A stretch of DNA of 64,000 nt from positions 186,001-250,000 of the forward strand of contig NZ_SRLA01000006.1 of the NCBI RefSeq assembly GCF_004745825.1, written 5' to 3'. The position numbers and the translations under genes were made by a program. The notes beneath the pieces are model-generated. The model made no database searches, was not told the origin of the DNA, and worked only from the letters and a program-made list of their open reading frames with translations. Below, piece after piece: positions 1 through 8,003 of this stretch (position 1 is its first letter; the number at the start of each line of letters is the position of its first letter). Source of the stretch: Hymenobacter fodinae. Its GTDB lineage: Bacteria; Bacteroidota; Bacteroidia; Cytophagales; Hymenobacteraceae.

Positions 1-1
1 C

Positions 2-685
2 CTGTGGGTATGGGACGACGACGACGAGGGCAAGAACATGCACGAGGCTGAGTTTATGGAAATCATGTTCCAGAAGGCTGGTCAGAAGCACAAGTTCAGC
101 TATAACAAGGTAACTAACCTGCAGGCCGGCAAAGACTTGCTGGGTAAAATGGCTAACCTGCACAACAACTATAAGCTGAACGCCATCGTCTACAACTTCG
201 TGGACATGCTCTCCCACGCCCGCACCGACATGGCCATGATTCGGGAGCTGGCCGCCGAGGAATCGGCGTACCGTAGCATCACCAAGTCGTGGTTTCTGCA
301 CTCGCCGCTGTATGAAATGCTGCAGGTTATTGCCGAGAAGAAAGGTAAGCTCATTATCACTACCGACCACGGCACGATTCGCGTGAAGCGCCCGTACAAG
401 ATTGTGGGCGACCGGAACACGAATACCAACCTGCGCTACAAGCACGGCAAAAACCTGGGCTTTGATGACTCGCGCGATGTGTACACGGTGCGTAAGCCAG
501 AGCATATTTTCCTGCCCCGCGAGAATGTGAGCACCGCCTACGTCTTCACCGTCGGCGACTATTTCTTTGCTTACCCCAACAACTACAACTACTACGTGAA
601 CTACTACAAGGACACGTTCCAGCACGGTGGCATTTCCTTGGAGGAGTGCATCATTCCGTACGTAGTGCTCAGCCCGAAAGGCTAG
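2..685 (+). CDS. porX: PorX, C-terminal part (PglZ domain), 5' end outside window
   Basis: Partial gene; the reading frame is open from base 2, so the N-terminal part (a response-regulator receiver domain in this family) lies upstream. The visible 227 residues match the C-terminal PglZ/alkaline-phosphatase-like half of PorX, the orphan-type response regulator that controls type IX secretion in Bacteroidota. Seen directly: VYNFVDMLSHART, LIITTDHGTI (metal-binding TDHG of the phosphatase fold), GDRNTNTNLRYK and a C-terminus HGGISLEECIIPYVVLSPKG. Known for the family: partner of the PorY kinase, phosphodiesterase activity of the PglZ domain. A perfect palindromic terminator follows 20 bases after the stop. 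Identity is secure; only the receiver domain is unseen. Confidence 0.93.
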   Translation: MWVWDDDDEGKNMHEAEFMEIMFQKAGQKHKFSYNKVTNLQAGKDLLGKMANLHNNYKLNAIVYNFVDMLSHARTDMAMIRELAAEESAYRSITKSWFLHSPLYEMLQVIAEKKGKLIITTDHGTIRVKRPYKIVGDRNTNTNLRYKHGKNLGFDDSRDVYTVRKPEHIFLPRENVSTAYVFTVGDYFFAYPNNYNYYVNYYKDTFQHGGISLEECIIPYVVLSPKG

Positions 686-704
686 GCGCACAACAGCTTA
701 CTGC

Positions 705-733
705 AAAAGGCCGGTTATATAACCGGCCTTTTG
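705..733 (+). terminator. Rho-independent terminator after porX
   Basis: A perfect 28-base palindrome (arms AAAAGGCCGGTTAT / ATAACCGGCCTTTT) ends in a T run, directly downstream of the porX stop. It would work on either strand. Confidence 0.85.
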
Positions 734-808
734 TGTGAGTTGCTAGACGGTATCATTGCCTAAAAAGCGAACTTTCCGCTTTCATCTTCCGCGCTCCTTT
801 CCTTTCCG

Positions 809-1660
809 ATGAGAATACTATCCAAACTCGCCTGTCTGTTGCTGCTCTTGGCCTCAGCTGGTTGCGACTCCACTTCTACCCCCGAGCCTGCTCCCGATAC
901 TACTAGTGTGCACCTGACCATGGGTAACCCCAGCGGAGCCGTGGCCGATGTAAAGCAGCCCACCAATTATCTGCTGATAAAGCCTCAGTACGCGTTGTCA
1001 TACCACCGAGACCGTGGCATTCCGAACTGGGTGAGCTGGCACCTAGACAAGAGTTGGCGGGGCTCGGCGGCCCGGCAAGATGATTTTAGGGCCGATGATG
1101 CCCTGCCCGAAGGGTGGTACCAAGTGCAAGCCAGCAGCTACCAGGGTTCCGGATTTGATCGAGGTCATAACTGCCCTTCTGCCGACCGTACCAAAACCGT
1201 GACCGACAACTCTGCCACGTTCCTGATGACCAACATGATGCCCCAGGCGCCCCGCAGCAACCAGCAAACTTGGTCCCGGCTGGAGGAGTACTGCCGCACG
1301 CTGGCCGATGCGGGGGATGAGCTGTACATTATATGCGGCAGCTACGGGAAAGGGGGCTTTGGAGCCAATGGCGGCGTAACGCAAACCATCGACGACGGCC
1401 ACGTAACGGTGCCCAAACGGTGCTGGAAGGTAATTGTAGTGCTAGCCACGGGTGTGAATGATGCCCAACGCGTGAGCAACAACACCCGAGTTATTGCCAT
1501 TGATTCTCCGAATGATAACGGGCTGAGCAACAGCTGGGGCCAGTACCGCGTGAGTGTTGATGCCATTGAAGCTGCCACTGGCCTAGATCTGTTATCGGCA
1601 GTGCCCCCAGGCGTACAAGCCAAAGTGGAGAGCCGGGTCGATACCGGTCCTACTGAATAG
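809..1660 (+). CDS. DNA/RNA non-specific endonuclease, lipoprotein
   Basis: 283 residues. The N-terminus is a lipoprotein signal (hydrophobic LLLLLASAG followed by Cys19), then a Pro/Thr-rich linker. The body is a beta-beta-alpha-Me nuclease of the NUC1/EndA family: the catalytic DRGHNCPSADRT motif near residues 117-128, followed by the conserved Asn in TNMMPQ that positions the metal. Such enzymes cut DNA and RNA without sequence preference using Mg2+. The lipidated N-terminus places it at the cell envelope, suggesting nucleic-acid scavenging or defence of the surface; this is inference. It is a single transcription unit with its own terminator. Confidence 0.9.
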   Translation: MRILSKLACLLLLLASAGCDSTSTPEPAPDTTSVHLTMGNPSGAVADVKQPTNYLLIKPQYALSYHRDRGIPNWVSWHLDKSWRGSAARQDDFRADDALPEGWYQVQASSYQGSGFDRGHNCPSADRTKTVTDNSATFLMTNMMPQAPRSNQQTWSRLEEYCRTLADAGDELYIICGSYGKGGFGANGGVTQTIDDGHVTVPKRCWKVIVVLATGVNDAQRVSNNTRVIAIDSPNDNGLSNSWGQYRVSVDAIEAATGLDLLSAVPPGVQAKVESRVDTGPTE

Positions 1661-1738
1661 GGTGCCAGTGGCCCGGGTAAAGCGTCAGTAAGCCAAAGAG
1701 TTGTATGAACTGCTGAGCTAGGCCTGCGTAAATGATTG

Positions 1739-1765
1739 GAGCCCGGTCGGTTGGCCGGGCTCTTC
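1739..1765 (+). terminator. Terminator after the nuclease gene
   Basis: Hairpin with arms GAGCCCGG / CCGGGCTC and a short loop, followed by TCTT. It lies between the nuclease and the next same-strand gene. Confidence 0.6.
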
Positions 1766-1783
1766 ACTTAACATTACACAGGT

Positions 1784-2137
1784 ATGGCAGCTTCATCATC
1801 TTCGGCTCAGGACATTTACACTGAGTTCAAGCAAGACGTGAACATGACGGCAAGCGAGCTGGAAAAGTGGCTCAAAACCGAAGAGTCAAAGTCCGTAGGC
1901 CAGGATAGTGGCGACGGCACCAGCATCGGGCACAAATCGGGCGAACATATCATCAAGATTCTGCACAAGAAGAAAGCCGATATTACGCCCGACGATGAAG
2001 CCCACATGCACAAAGTGCACAGCTACGTGAGCCGCCACCTCGGCCAGGGGCCGCACCATCGGGAAGATGTAGAAACTTCGCGTTGGCGCTACTCCCTGAT
2101 GAACTGGGGCCACGATCCGCTTAAGGATAAGAAATAA
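1784..2137 (+). CDS. DUF3140 domain protein
   Basis: 117 residues, hydrophilic, no signal peptide or membrane segment. It matches the DUF3140 family: YTEFKQDVNMTASELEKWL, then SGEHIIKILHKKK and a C-terminal VSRHLGQGPHHREDVETSRWRYSLMNWGHDPL. The family is small, cytoplasmic and of unknown function; it has been noted as DNA-binding-like in some annotations but nothing here tests that. It begins 18 bases after the preceding hairpin and ends facing the receptor gene on the other strand, with a shared long hairpin between them. Confidence 0.8.
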   Translation: MAASSSSAQDIYTEFKQDVNMTASELEKWLKTEESKSVGQDSGDGTSIGHKSGEHIIKILHKKKADITPDDEAHMHKVHSYVSRHLGQGPHHREDVETSRWRYSLMNWGHDPLKDKK

Positions 2138-2157
2138 CTGACTGGTCTAGCCCATGC

Positions 2158-2226
2158 AACCGGCCGCCAGCAGGACTCTGCTATACCCAAGTGATAGGTG
2201 TAGCAAAGTCCTGCTGGCGGCCGGTT
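2158..2226. terminator. Long bidirectional hairpin between convergent genes
   Basis: Perfect 20-base inverted repeat (2158-2177 and 2207-2226, AACCGGCCGCCAGCAGGACT and its complement), extended inward by an imperfect CTGCTATACC/GGTGTAGCAA stem. There is no U tract, so this is longer and more GC-rich than an ordinary intrinsic terminator. It sits between convergent genes and probably stops transcription from both sides. Confidence 0.7.
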
Positions 2227-2246
2227 CCGTGTGCCTAGGCCACTAA

Positions 2247-4739
2247 TTAACCAGCTCGGCGCTTTTCATCTTCCGCACCTCCCAGCCGCTTGCGAGTGGG
2301 ACCTACCTTATCGTTGCCGAAGCGGTACCCAAATGAGAGGGTTACCACGCGGGAGTCTTGGCGTTGGTAGAAACGCTCCACGTAGTTGGCGTAGGCAGAG
2401 GTAGCGCGCACGGGGCTGGTAAAGAAAATATCTGTCATGTTCAGCTTCAGCGTACCCTTCCGGTCCCAAAGCGCCTTCTGCACGCCCGCCGTAACTTGCC
2501 CCTGTGGGCGCACGTCGAGGAACCCGTACAGCTCCCGCGACTGATAAGTGCCACTCAAATCAGCCGACCAGCCCTTACCGAAGGTGAAGGAGCTGTTGCT
2601 CGTTAGGTTGAATGCGGCCCGCCCCCGGTTGAGGTTGGTGCCCGCCAAGTCGCCCACAAACCTGGAGTAATACACCACGGCGTTGTTGTAGATGCTCCAG
2701 CCCTTCATCGGCTCCAAGGGTACCGTCAGGTTCAGGGCGTAGTATTCCTGGGCCTGCAGGTTCACGCTGGTAGACACCACCTGTTGCCGGCCTTCAGAAA
2801 CGGGAGCCGGCTGCACCACCTGAATGATAGGCAGAGACGTCTTCGTATAGTTAAGGCCCGTGGTGTACTTCTGCTTGAAGGTATGGTTGAACTCCACATT
2901 GTAGCTCGTTTGGGGCCGCAAGTTGGGGTTGCCAGAGCCATAGGTAGTAGCATCAATGTACACCCGGAACGGGTTGAGCTGGTTGTAGCTAGGCCTGTCG
3001 ATGCGGCGGCTCAACGAAACGGCTATTTCGTGGTCCTTGCTCACTTGGCGCTTCAGGGCCGCACTCGGAAACAGTTGAAAGTAGTTGCGGTCGAACCCCT
3101 CATTGCCGACTGTTTGCCGCCCCGTGGCGTTGGTTTGCTCGCCGCGCAAGCCAGCCGTAAGCGTAAGGCCTGGCTGCGGCGTAAACGTAAGCGTGCCGTA
3201 CGCCGCATTAATATTCTCATCGTAGCGGAAACGGTTTGTCTTGCCTAGGTCTACCGAGTCTAGGCCACTGCGGCTAAGATTATTAATGAACAGCACATCA
3301 TTATCAGAATGCACCTGGCTGATTTTTGCGCCCGCCTCCAGGCGCAGTTGCTTGCTTAGCGTCTGTACGTAATCGGTCTTGGCCGATCTAATGACGAGGT
3401 TGCCTTCTTGGTTGCCCCGCAGGACAAACGTCGGGCGCCCGCCTTCGTACTGGGTCGTTAAGTTTTGGGTGCGTACCGTGTAGTAACGGGCAAGGTCGGC
3501 GTCGGCGGTCAACTCACGAGTGCCACCTGAGTCGGCGGGAAAAGTGTGCTTGAAGTTAAGGTTGATGGCTCCGTTGGGTGAGTGGGAGGTACGCACATTA
3601 CTGGAACGATACGTTTCCAGTAGGCCACCTTGGGCATTGAAAAACTGCGTAAGGTTGGTGCCATCCTGCGGTACTTGGTTGGTAAAGCCGTTCACCGCTA
3701 GGCCTAGCACGGTGCGGTCGGAGAGGGTGTAGTCGAGGCCGGCTTTGGCAGCATGGTTACGACCGTGTACCTGAATGCGGTTGTCCTGGGCGCTACTGCC
3801 CGTATAAGTGCGGCTGGTTTGATTATCACCTAAGTCGCGCACAGCAAAAAAGTCGCGGCTGATGGTGAGGAGCGGCTGGCTTTGCCGGTCGGAGTAGGTG
3901 TAGCTCCCGAATATATTCAGGCCCTTCCGGCGGTGATTCAGCGACAGAGTAGAAGTGAACTTACCCCCGTAGAAACTCCGTCCGTAGCTGGTGTTCACAC
4001 TACCGTTGGTGCCCAGGCGCTGATCCTTTTTTAGGTTGATGGCGATTATGCCGGCTCCACCCTGGGCGTCGTACTTTGCGGGTGGGTTGGTAATCAGCTC
4101 AATGTTTTTGAGCTGTTCAGCGGGTAGTGCCCGCAAGTAGTCGGCCAACTCTGTGCCCGTCATGGGCTGGCGCTTCCCATCAATGAGGACCAACAAGCCT
4201 TGTTTGCCGCGCAGGGCCAGGTTATCGTTGCCATCAACGGTTACGCCAGGGGCACGGCGTAGCACATCCAGGGTGGTATTGCCCGCCGAGAGCGTGCTGT
4301 TCTCTACGTTCACAATAGTACGGTCGGCCTCGCGCTCATACAGCGGCTTCTGGCCCACCACAGTTACCTCTTTCAGGTTAGTAGCCCCGTTGGCTTGTAG
4401 CGTAAGCACGAGAGGGGAGGAGCTGGCGGCAGGTAGCTCAAACGGCTTGCTCCAAGCACGCGTGAAACCAACTTGTGAAGCTGATATGAGGTAGCGCCCC
4501 GCTCCAGCCGCTTCAAACCGATAATTGCCCTTTTCGTCGCTGAATTCTGATTTGACTACCGTAGAGTCGCTGGCCCGGTGCAACACCACGGTAGCAAACT
4601 CAATGGGCAAGCCGGCGGTACTTTTCACGCTACCTCCTAGGCCAGTAGCAGTTTGTGCATGCACATAGCCACCACCAGTAATGCCAAGTAGAGTTAGTAA
4701 GCAGGGCTTAATTGGGAGCCCACATAGTGAAGTGTTCAT
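2247..4739 (-). CDS. Outer-membrane beta-barrel receptor, carboxypeptidase-like N-terminal domain (copy 1)
   Basis: About 830 residues from the start chosen at 4739, which gives a clean signal peptide ending YVHAQ; an upstream ATG at 4844 would lie inside the loop of a palindrome and is less likely. Domains in order: signal peptide, carboxypeptidase-regulatory-like beta-sandwich (about 30-120), plug-like domain with LVLIDGKRQPMTGTELADYLRALP and NPPAKYDAQGGAGIIAI (about 120-230), then a beta-barrel of the OMP_b-brl_3 type with repeated LSRRIDRPSYNQLNPF-type strands. A Lys/Arg-rich tail of about 20 residues (RKRLGGAEDEKRR) follows the last strand. Probably takes up a ligand or acts as a TonB-type receptor; substrate unknown. 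A tandem paralogue lies immediately upstream. Confidence 0.88.
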   Translation of the reverse strand: MNTSLCGLPIKPCLLTLLGITGGGYVHAQTATGLGGSVKSTAGLPIEFATVVLHRASDSTVVKSEFSDEKGNYRFEAAGAGRYLISASQVGFTRAWSKPFELPAASSSPLVLTLQANGATNLKEVTVVGQKPLYEREADRTIVNVENSTLSAGNTTLDVLRRAPGVTVDGNDNLALRGKQGLLVLIDGKRQPMTGTELADYLRALPAEQLKNIELITNPPAKYDAQGGAGIIAINLKKDQRLGTNGSVNTSYGRSFYGGKFTSTLSLNHRRKGLNIFGSYTYSDRQSQPLLTISRDFFAVRDLGDNQTSRTYTGSSAQDNRIQVHGRNHAAKAGLDYTLSDRTVLGLAVNGFTNQVPQDGTNLTQFFNAQGGLLETYRSSNVRTSHSPNGAINLNFKHTFPADSGGTRELTADADLARYYTVRTQNLTTQYEGGRPTFVLRGNQEGNLVIRSAKTDYVQTLSKQLRLEAGAKISQVHSDNDVLFINNLSRSGLDSVDLGKTNRFRYDENINAAYGTLTFTPQPGLTLTAGLRGEQTNATGRQTVGNEGFDRNYFQLFPSAALKRQVSKDHEIAVSLSRRIDRPSYNQLNPFRVYIDATTYGSGNPNLRPQTSYNVEFNHTFKQKYTTGLNYTKTSLPIIQVVQPAPVSEGRQQVVSTSVNLQAQEYYALNLTVPLEPMKGWSIYNNAVVYYSRFVGDLAGTNLNRGRAAFNLTSNSSFTFGKGWSADLSGTYQSRELYGFLDVRPQGQVTAGVQKALWDRKGTLKLNMTDIFFTSPVRATSAYANYVERFYQRQDSRVVTLSFGYRFGNDKVGPTRKRLGGAEDEKRRAG

Positions 4740-4820
4740 GACTTCAGAGCTGAAATGAATGAGGTGTAAACGATGCTCCACTGCCAGCTGGCCAAGCCGA
4801 TAATAGGAGAACGATGCAAG

Positions 4821-4859
4821 TACGAAGAGTTTCGTATTAAACATACGAAACTCTTCGTA
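4821..4859. promoter_or_regulatory. Perfect 17-bp inverted repeat upstream of receptor copy 1
   Basis: Arms TACGAAGAGTTTCGTAT (4821-4837) and ATACGAAACTCTTCGTA (4843-4859) separated by 5 bases. Each arm itself carries ACGAA-N4-TTCGT, so there are four half-sites in 39 bases. Position 80-120 bases upstream of the chosen start suits an operator for a dimeric or tetrameric regulator, or a leader hairpin. Function is inference. Confidence 0.5.
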
Positions 4860-4861
4860 TT

Positions 4862-5233
4862 AACAAAAGCGAATACTATTCTTGAACCCTATTACAGGCA
4901 GAGAGAAGTCAGTGAGATATAGAATGCTGGGGAAACGCGAGGCAGAAATGTTGGTGGACATAGCTTTCCACCTCGCGCATGCATGAATTAGCAATACAGA
5001 TAAATCATGGCTAGTTTGCTGCTGTGAACAGGAAAGCCAGCATATATCAGCTGTGTTAGCAAATTGAGCAGCGCAAAGCATAGTAGGATTAGATGATGCA
5101 ACATATAGATGTATGATATATCATAATAGTTGCCTGGGCATATAAATATTTTCTTGTCAGCGCTGTATAGCCCCTCTACCAGGAGAATGGAACTGGCCTA
5201 ATAGCTTTTGCTAAAGCCGAGAAAGAATACAAA
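4862..5233. other. AT-rich intergenic region between the two receptor genes
   Basis: About 370 bases, clearly more AT-rich than the genes on both sides. No convincing gene: a possible 73-codon frame on the minus strand has no recognisable features. It should contain the promoter of receptor copy 1, but no confident box was found. Confidence 0.5.
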
Positions 5234-5259
5234 AAGCCATTCTGCTAGCAGAATGGCTT
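5234..5259 (-). terminator. Terminator of receptor copy 2
   Basis: Perfect 26-base palindrome (AAGCCATTCTGCT and its complement) followed on the minus strand by TTTTTG. It lies 26 bases beyond the stop codon of copy 2, so the two receptor genes are probably separate transcription units. Confidence 0.8.
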
Positions 5260-5284
5260 CCCGAAGAGTATATAAACCGATCTG

Positions 5285-7741
5285 TTATTGCACAGCCCCT
5301 GCCCGGCGCTTCTCATCCTCCACCCCAGTAGCACGCTTGCGGGAGGGAGCTACCTTATCGTTGCCGAACCGGTAGTTAAACGCAAGCGTAGCCACCCGCG
5401 AATCTTGGCGATTGCGGAAAACTTCCTGCAACGGCACATAGGTAGCAGTCGACCGCAAAGGGGCGGTATAGAAAATATCGGTTACGTTGAAGCGAAGGGA
5501 AGCGTGGCTGCCGAGGCCTTTTTGCACTCCGGCTGCTAACTGCCCAAAAGAGCGGACCCGCTCAAAGGCATACCGCTCGGGGGTGTGGTAATTACCATTC
5601 AGATCAAGGGTCCAGCCACTGCCTAGCGTCGCGGTAGCGTTGCCGCTTAAAATGGCAGCCGGTCGGGCTGGAGCGGGCTTTGAGCCGTTTGCTAGCTGCC
5701 CCTCAAAATAGATGTAGAATACCTCGGCATTCGCATACAGACTGAGCCATTTCGTGGGCTTGGTTGGGGCCGTAAACGTGAAGGCGTAGTAGTGCTGCGC
5801 CGCCAGATTAACGAAAGTAGCCACCACCAGCCCTTCCGCATCGAGTAATGTGGCTCCCACAATGGGGCGCGAAGTACGTGTGTAGCTTAGGCCCGTAACT
5901 AGCTTTTGCTTAAAGGTGTGGGTAAGCTCCGTCACTAGGCTTGTCTGGGGCCAGAGGTTTGGGTTGCCACTCCGATAAGAAACCGCATCAATGTACGAGC
6001 GGAAGGGGTTTAGTTGCGCGTTGTAAGTGGGGCGGTCGATGCGGCGGCTGAAGCTCAGGGCTAGCGTATGCTGAGGGGTAAGCACACGCTCTAGGCTAAC
6101 GTTGGGAAACAGCTGAAAATAATTGCGGCTGAAACGCTGATTGTCAATGGCCTGACGGCCTTCCACTACCGTTTGCTCTCCTCGTAGGCCTGCCGTGATA
6201 GTGAGGCCCGGCCGGGTGCGGGACAAGGTAACGTACCCGGCCCGGATATCTTCGTCGTACCGGAACTGGTTGGTAGTACGAGGGTCAATTGTCCGAACCC
6301 CGTCAACTTCCCGCGTAAACAGCACGTCATTGTCGGAATGAACGCGGCTGGCTTTTAACCCGGCTTCCAGGCGCATGCGGTGACGGAGTGGCCGGATATA
6401 GTCCGCCTTCCCCGACCAAATCGACAACTGCCCATCCTGGTCGCCAAGCAGCCGGTTGTCGCGCCCGGCGGGCAGCAGGTAATAGTTGAACAAATCGAGG
6501 GTGCGGTAAGTACCGTAATGCCCGAAGTCGAGGTCGGCTGACAGCTCCGGGGTACCCAGCGAATCTGCCGCAAACCGGTGCCGCACCGATACGTTGGCCG
6601 TCTGGTTGGGCGTGCGGAGGTTCCGGTAAATGTCGGAATAGAGAATGGCCGTGGGCTGAGACTGGGCATCGAAAAACAGACCCGTATTCTCACCAGTAGA
6701 AGGCACGCGGCTGGCTAGGCCACTCACCGCTACGCCAAGCTGCGTGTTCTTGGTGAGCGTATAATCGAGGCCCGCCCGCCAAGTATGCGACTGTAAGTGG
6801 CCACGCGAATCATTGGCCTGAATGCTCCGGCTGCGAACTTGGTTATCGTCCTGGAAGAAAGTTCGGGAGAAGTCAAGCTTCTGAAAGCTTTGCCGGTCGG
6901 CGTAAGAGTAGGTGGCAAACAGATTGATGTTCTTCTGCCGATGATTCAGGGAAAGGCCCGAGGTGAACTTGCCGTATTTTCCGCGCCCGTAGCTGGTGTT
7001 CACACTGCCGTTGGTGCCCAGGCGCTGATCCTTTTTTAGGTTGATGGCGATAATACCCGCCCCACCTTGCGCATCATACTTGGCAGGTGGGTTGGTAATC
7101 AGCTCAATACTTCGGACCTGCTCAGCGGGTAGTGCGCGTAAATAATCAGCTAGCTCGGTGCCAATGAGCGGCACGCGCTTGCCATCAATGAGCACCAGTA
7201 GCCCCTGCTTTCCCCGCAGCGCCAAATTATCATTCCCCCCAACCGTTACGCCAGGGGCCCGGCTGAGTACATCAAGCGTGGTATTGCCGGCACTGATGGG
7301 CGTGCCCTCCACGTTTACCACGGTTCGGTCTGAAAGGCGCTCAAACTGTTCACGAGCAGCCGTAACCGTAACCCCTTGCAGGGTAGTGGAGGCGGTGGCG
7401 GCCAGTTCCAAGGCTGGCAAGGTAAGGCCCTCCGCCGGAAGCTCAAACGCCCCGGACCAAGTACGCTTATACCCCACCAACGCCCCCGATACCAGGTAGC
7501 GGCCGGGAGGAGCCAGTAGCACATATGCCCCCTGAGCACCGCTGAATTCCGTCTTTACAGCTACTGAATCGGTAGCCCTATGCAGGGTAAGGGATACGTA
7601 TTCGAGAGAGCCGCCGGTAGTGGCACGGACTGTACCGCGCACCGGAGCCGACTGGCCCTGAGCAAACAAAGAAGCGGGCAGCAGCGCCAAACTAGCTGCT
7701 ACCCAGAAATGGCCCAGAGAACTGGGCAAAATAAACGACAT
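5285..7741 (-). CDS. Outer-membrane beta-barrel receptor, carboxypeptidase-like N-terminal domain (copy 2)
   Basis: About 818 residues from the ATG at 7741, which starts directly at a signal peptide (LPASLFAQ cleavage region). The architecture is the same as the downstream copy: beta-sandwich, plug-like region (LVLIDGKRVPLIGTELADY, NPPAKYDAQGGAGIIAI), large barrel with LSFSRRIDRPTYNAQLNPF, and the same basic tail (RKRATGVEDEKRRAG). The two proteins differ through most of the barrel but are nearly identical in the plug, where about 65 bases match almost perfectly at DNA level, suggesting duplication plus gene conversion. Ligand unknown; the divergent barrels suggest different ligands. Confidence 0.88.
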   Translation of the reverse strand: MSFILPSSLGHFWVAASLALLPASLFAQGQSAPVRGTVRATTGGSLEYVSLTLHRATDSVAVKTEFSGAQGAYVLLAPPGRYLVSGALVGYKRTWSGAFELPAEGLTLPALELAATASTTLQGVTVTAAREQFERLSDRTVVNVEGTPISAGNTTLDVLSRAPGVTVGGNDNLALRGKQGLLVLIDGKRVPLIGTELADYLRALPAEQVRSIELITNPPAKYDAQGGAGIIAINLKKDQRLGTNGSVNTSYGRGKYGKFTSGLSLNHRQKNINLFATYSYADRQSFQKLDFSRTFFQDDNQVRSRSIQANDSRGHLQSHTWRAGLDYTLTKNTQLGVAVSGLASRVPSTGENTGLFFDAQSQPTAILYSDIYRNLRTPNQTANVSVRHRFAADSLGTPELSADLDFGHYGTYRTLDLFNYYLLPAGRDNRLLGDQDGQLSIWSGKADYIRPLRHRMRLEAGLKASRVHSDNDVLFTREVDGVRTIDPRTTNQFRYDEDIRAGYVTLSRTRPGLTITAGLRGEQTVVEGRQAIDNQRFSRNYFQLFPNVSLERVLTPQHTLALSFSRRIDRPTYNAQLNPFRSYIDAVSYRSGNPNLWPQTSLVTELTHTFKQKLVTGLSYTRTSRPIVGATLLDAEGLVVATFVNLAAQHYYAFTFTAPTKPTKWLSLYANAEVFYIYFEGQLANGSKPAPARPAAILSGNATATLGSGWTLDLNGNYHTPERYAFERVRSFGQLAAGVQKGLGSHASLRFNVTDIFYTAPLRSTATYVPLQEVFRNRQDSRVATLAFNYRFGNDKVAPSRKRATGVEDEKRRAGAVQ

Positions 7742-7850
7742 AGACACGATGAGTTGGTTGTGAAGCAACATCGTGCAATAGGCTTGGAAGGGAGGAATGG
7801 CACCTAGAAGAAGTCGCTACTCCGCTACCAGAATGCAGGTCAGTTGACCG

Positions 7851-7858
7851 GAAAGATA
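7851..7858 (-). promoter_or_regulatory. Possible -7 box for receptor copy 2
   Basis: TATCTTTC on the minus strand, one base off the Bacteroidota TANNTTTG element, about 110 bases upstream of the start. No clear -33 TTG partner was seen. Confidence 0.3.
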
Positions 7859-7931
7859 GGTATATTACCCATTTTAGGAAAACTTCAAACGCAATGGGCC
7901 TCGGGAGCCTCATGTAAAATTCACTCAAACG

Positions 7932-7976
7932 AGCATCGCCCGGTTCATATTCCGCAGAAATGAGCCGGGCGATGCT
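7932..7976. terminator. Hairpin after the aminotransferase gene
   Basis: Arms AGCATCGCCCGGTTCA (7932-7947) and TGAGCCGGGCGATGCT (7961-7976), 15 of 16 paired, 13-base loop. It lies downstream of the minus-strand aminotransferase. There is no long T run. Confidence 0.65.
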
Positions 7977-8003
7977 GTAAAATGCTATGGCTGATAGGGT
8001 TGC

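Noticed and set aside
4860-5081. 73-codon frame on the minus strand in the AT-rich spacer
   Set aside because: No recognisable motif, random-looking composition, and it overlaps the probable promoter of the receptor gene.
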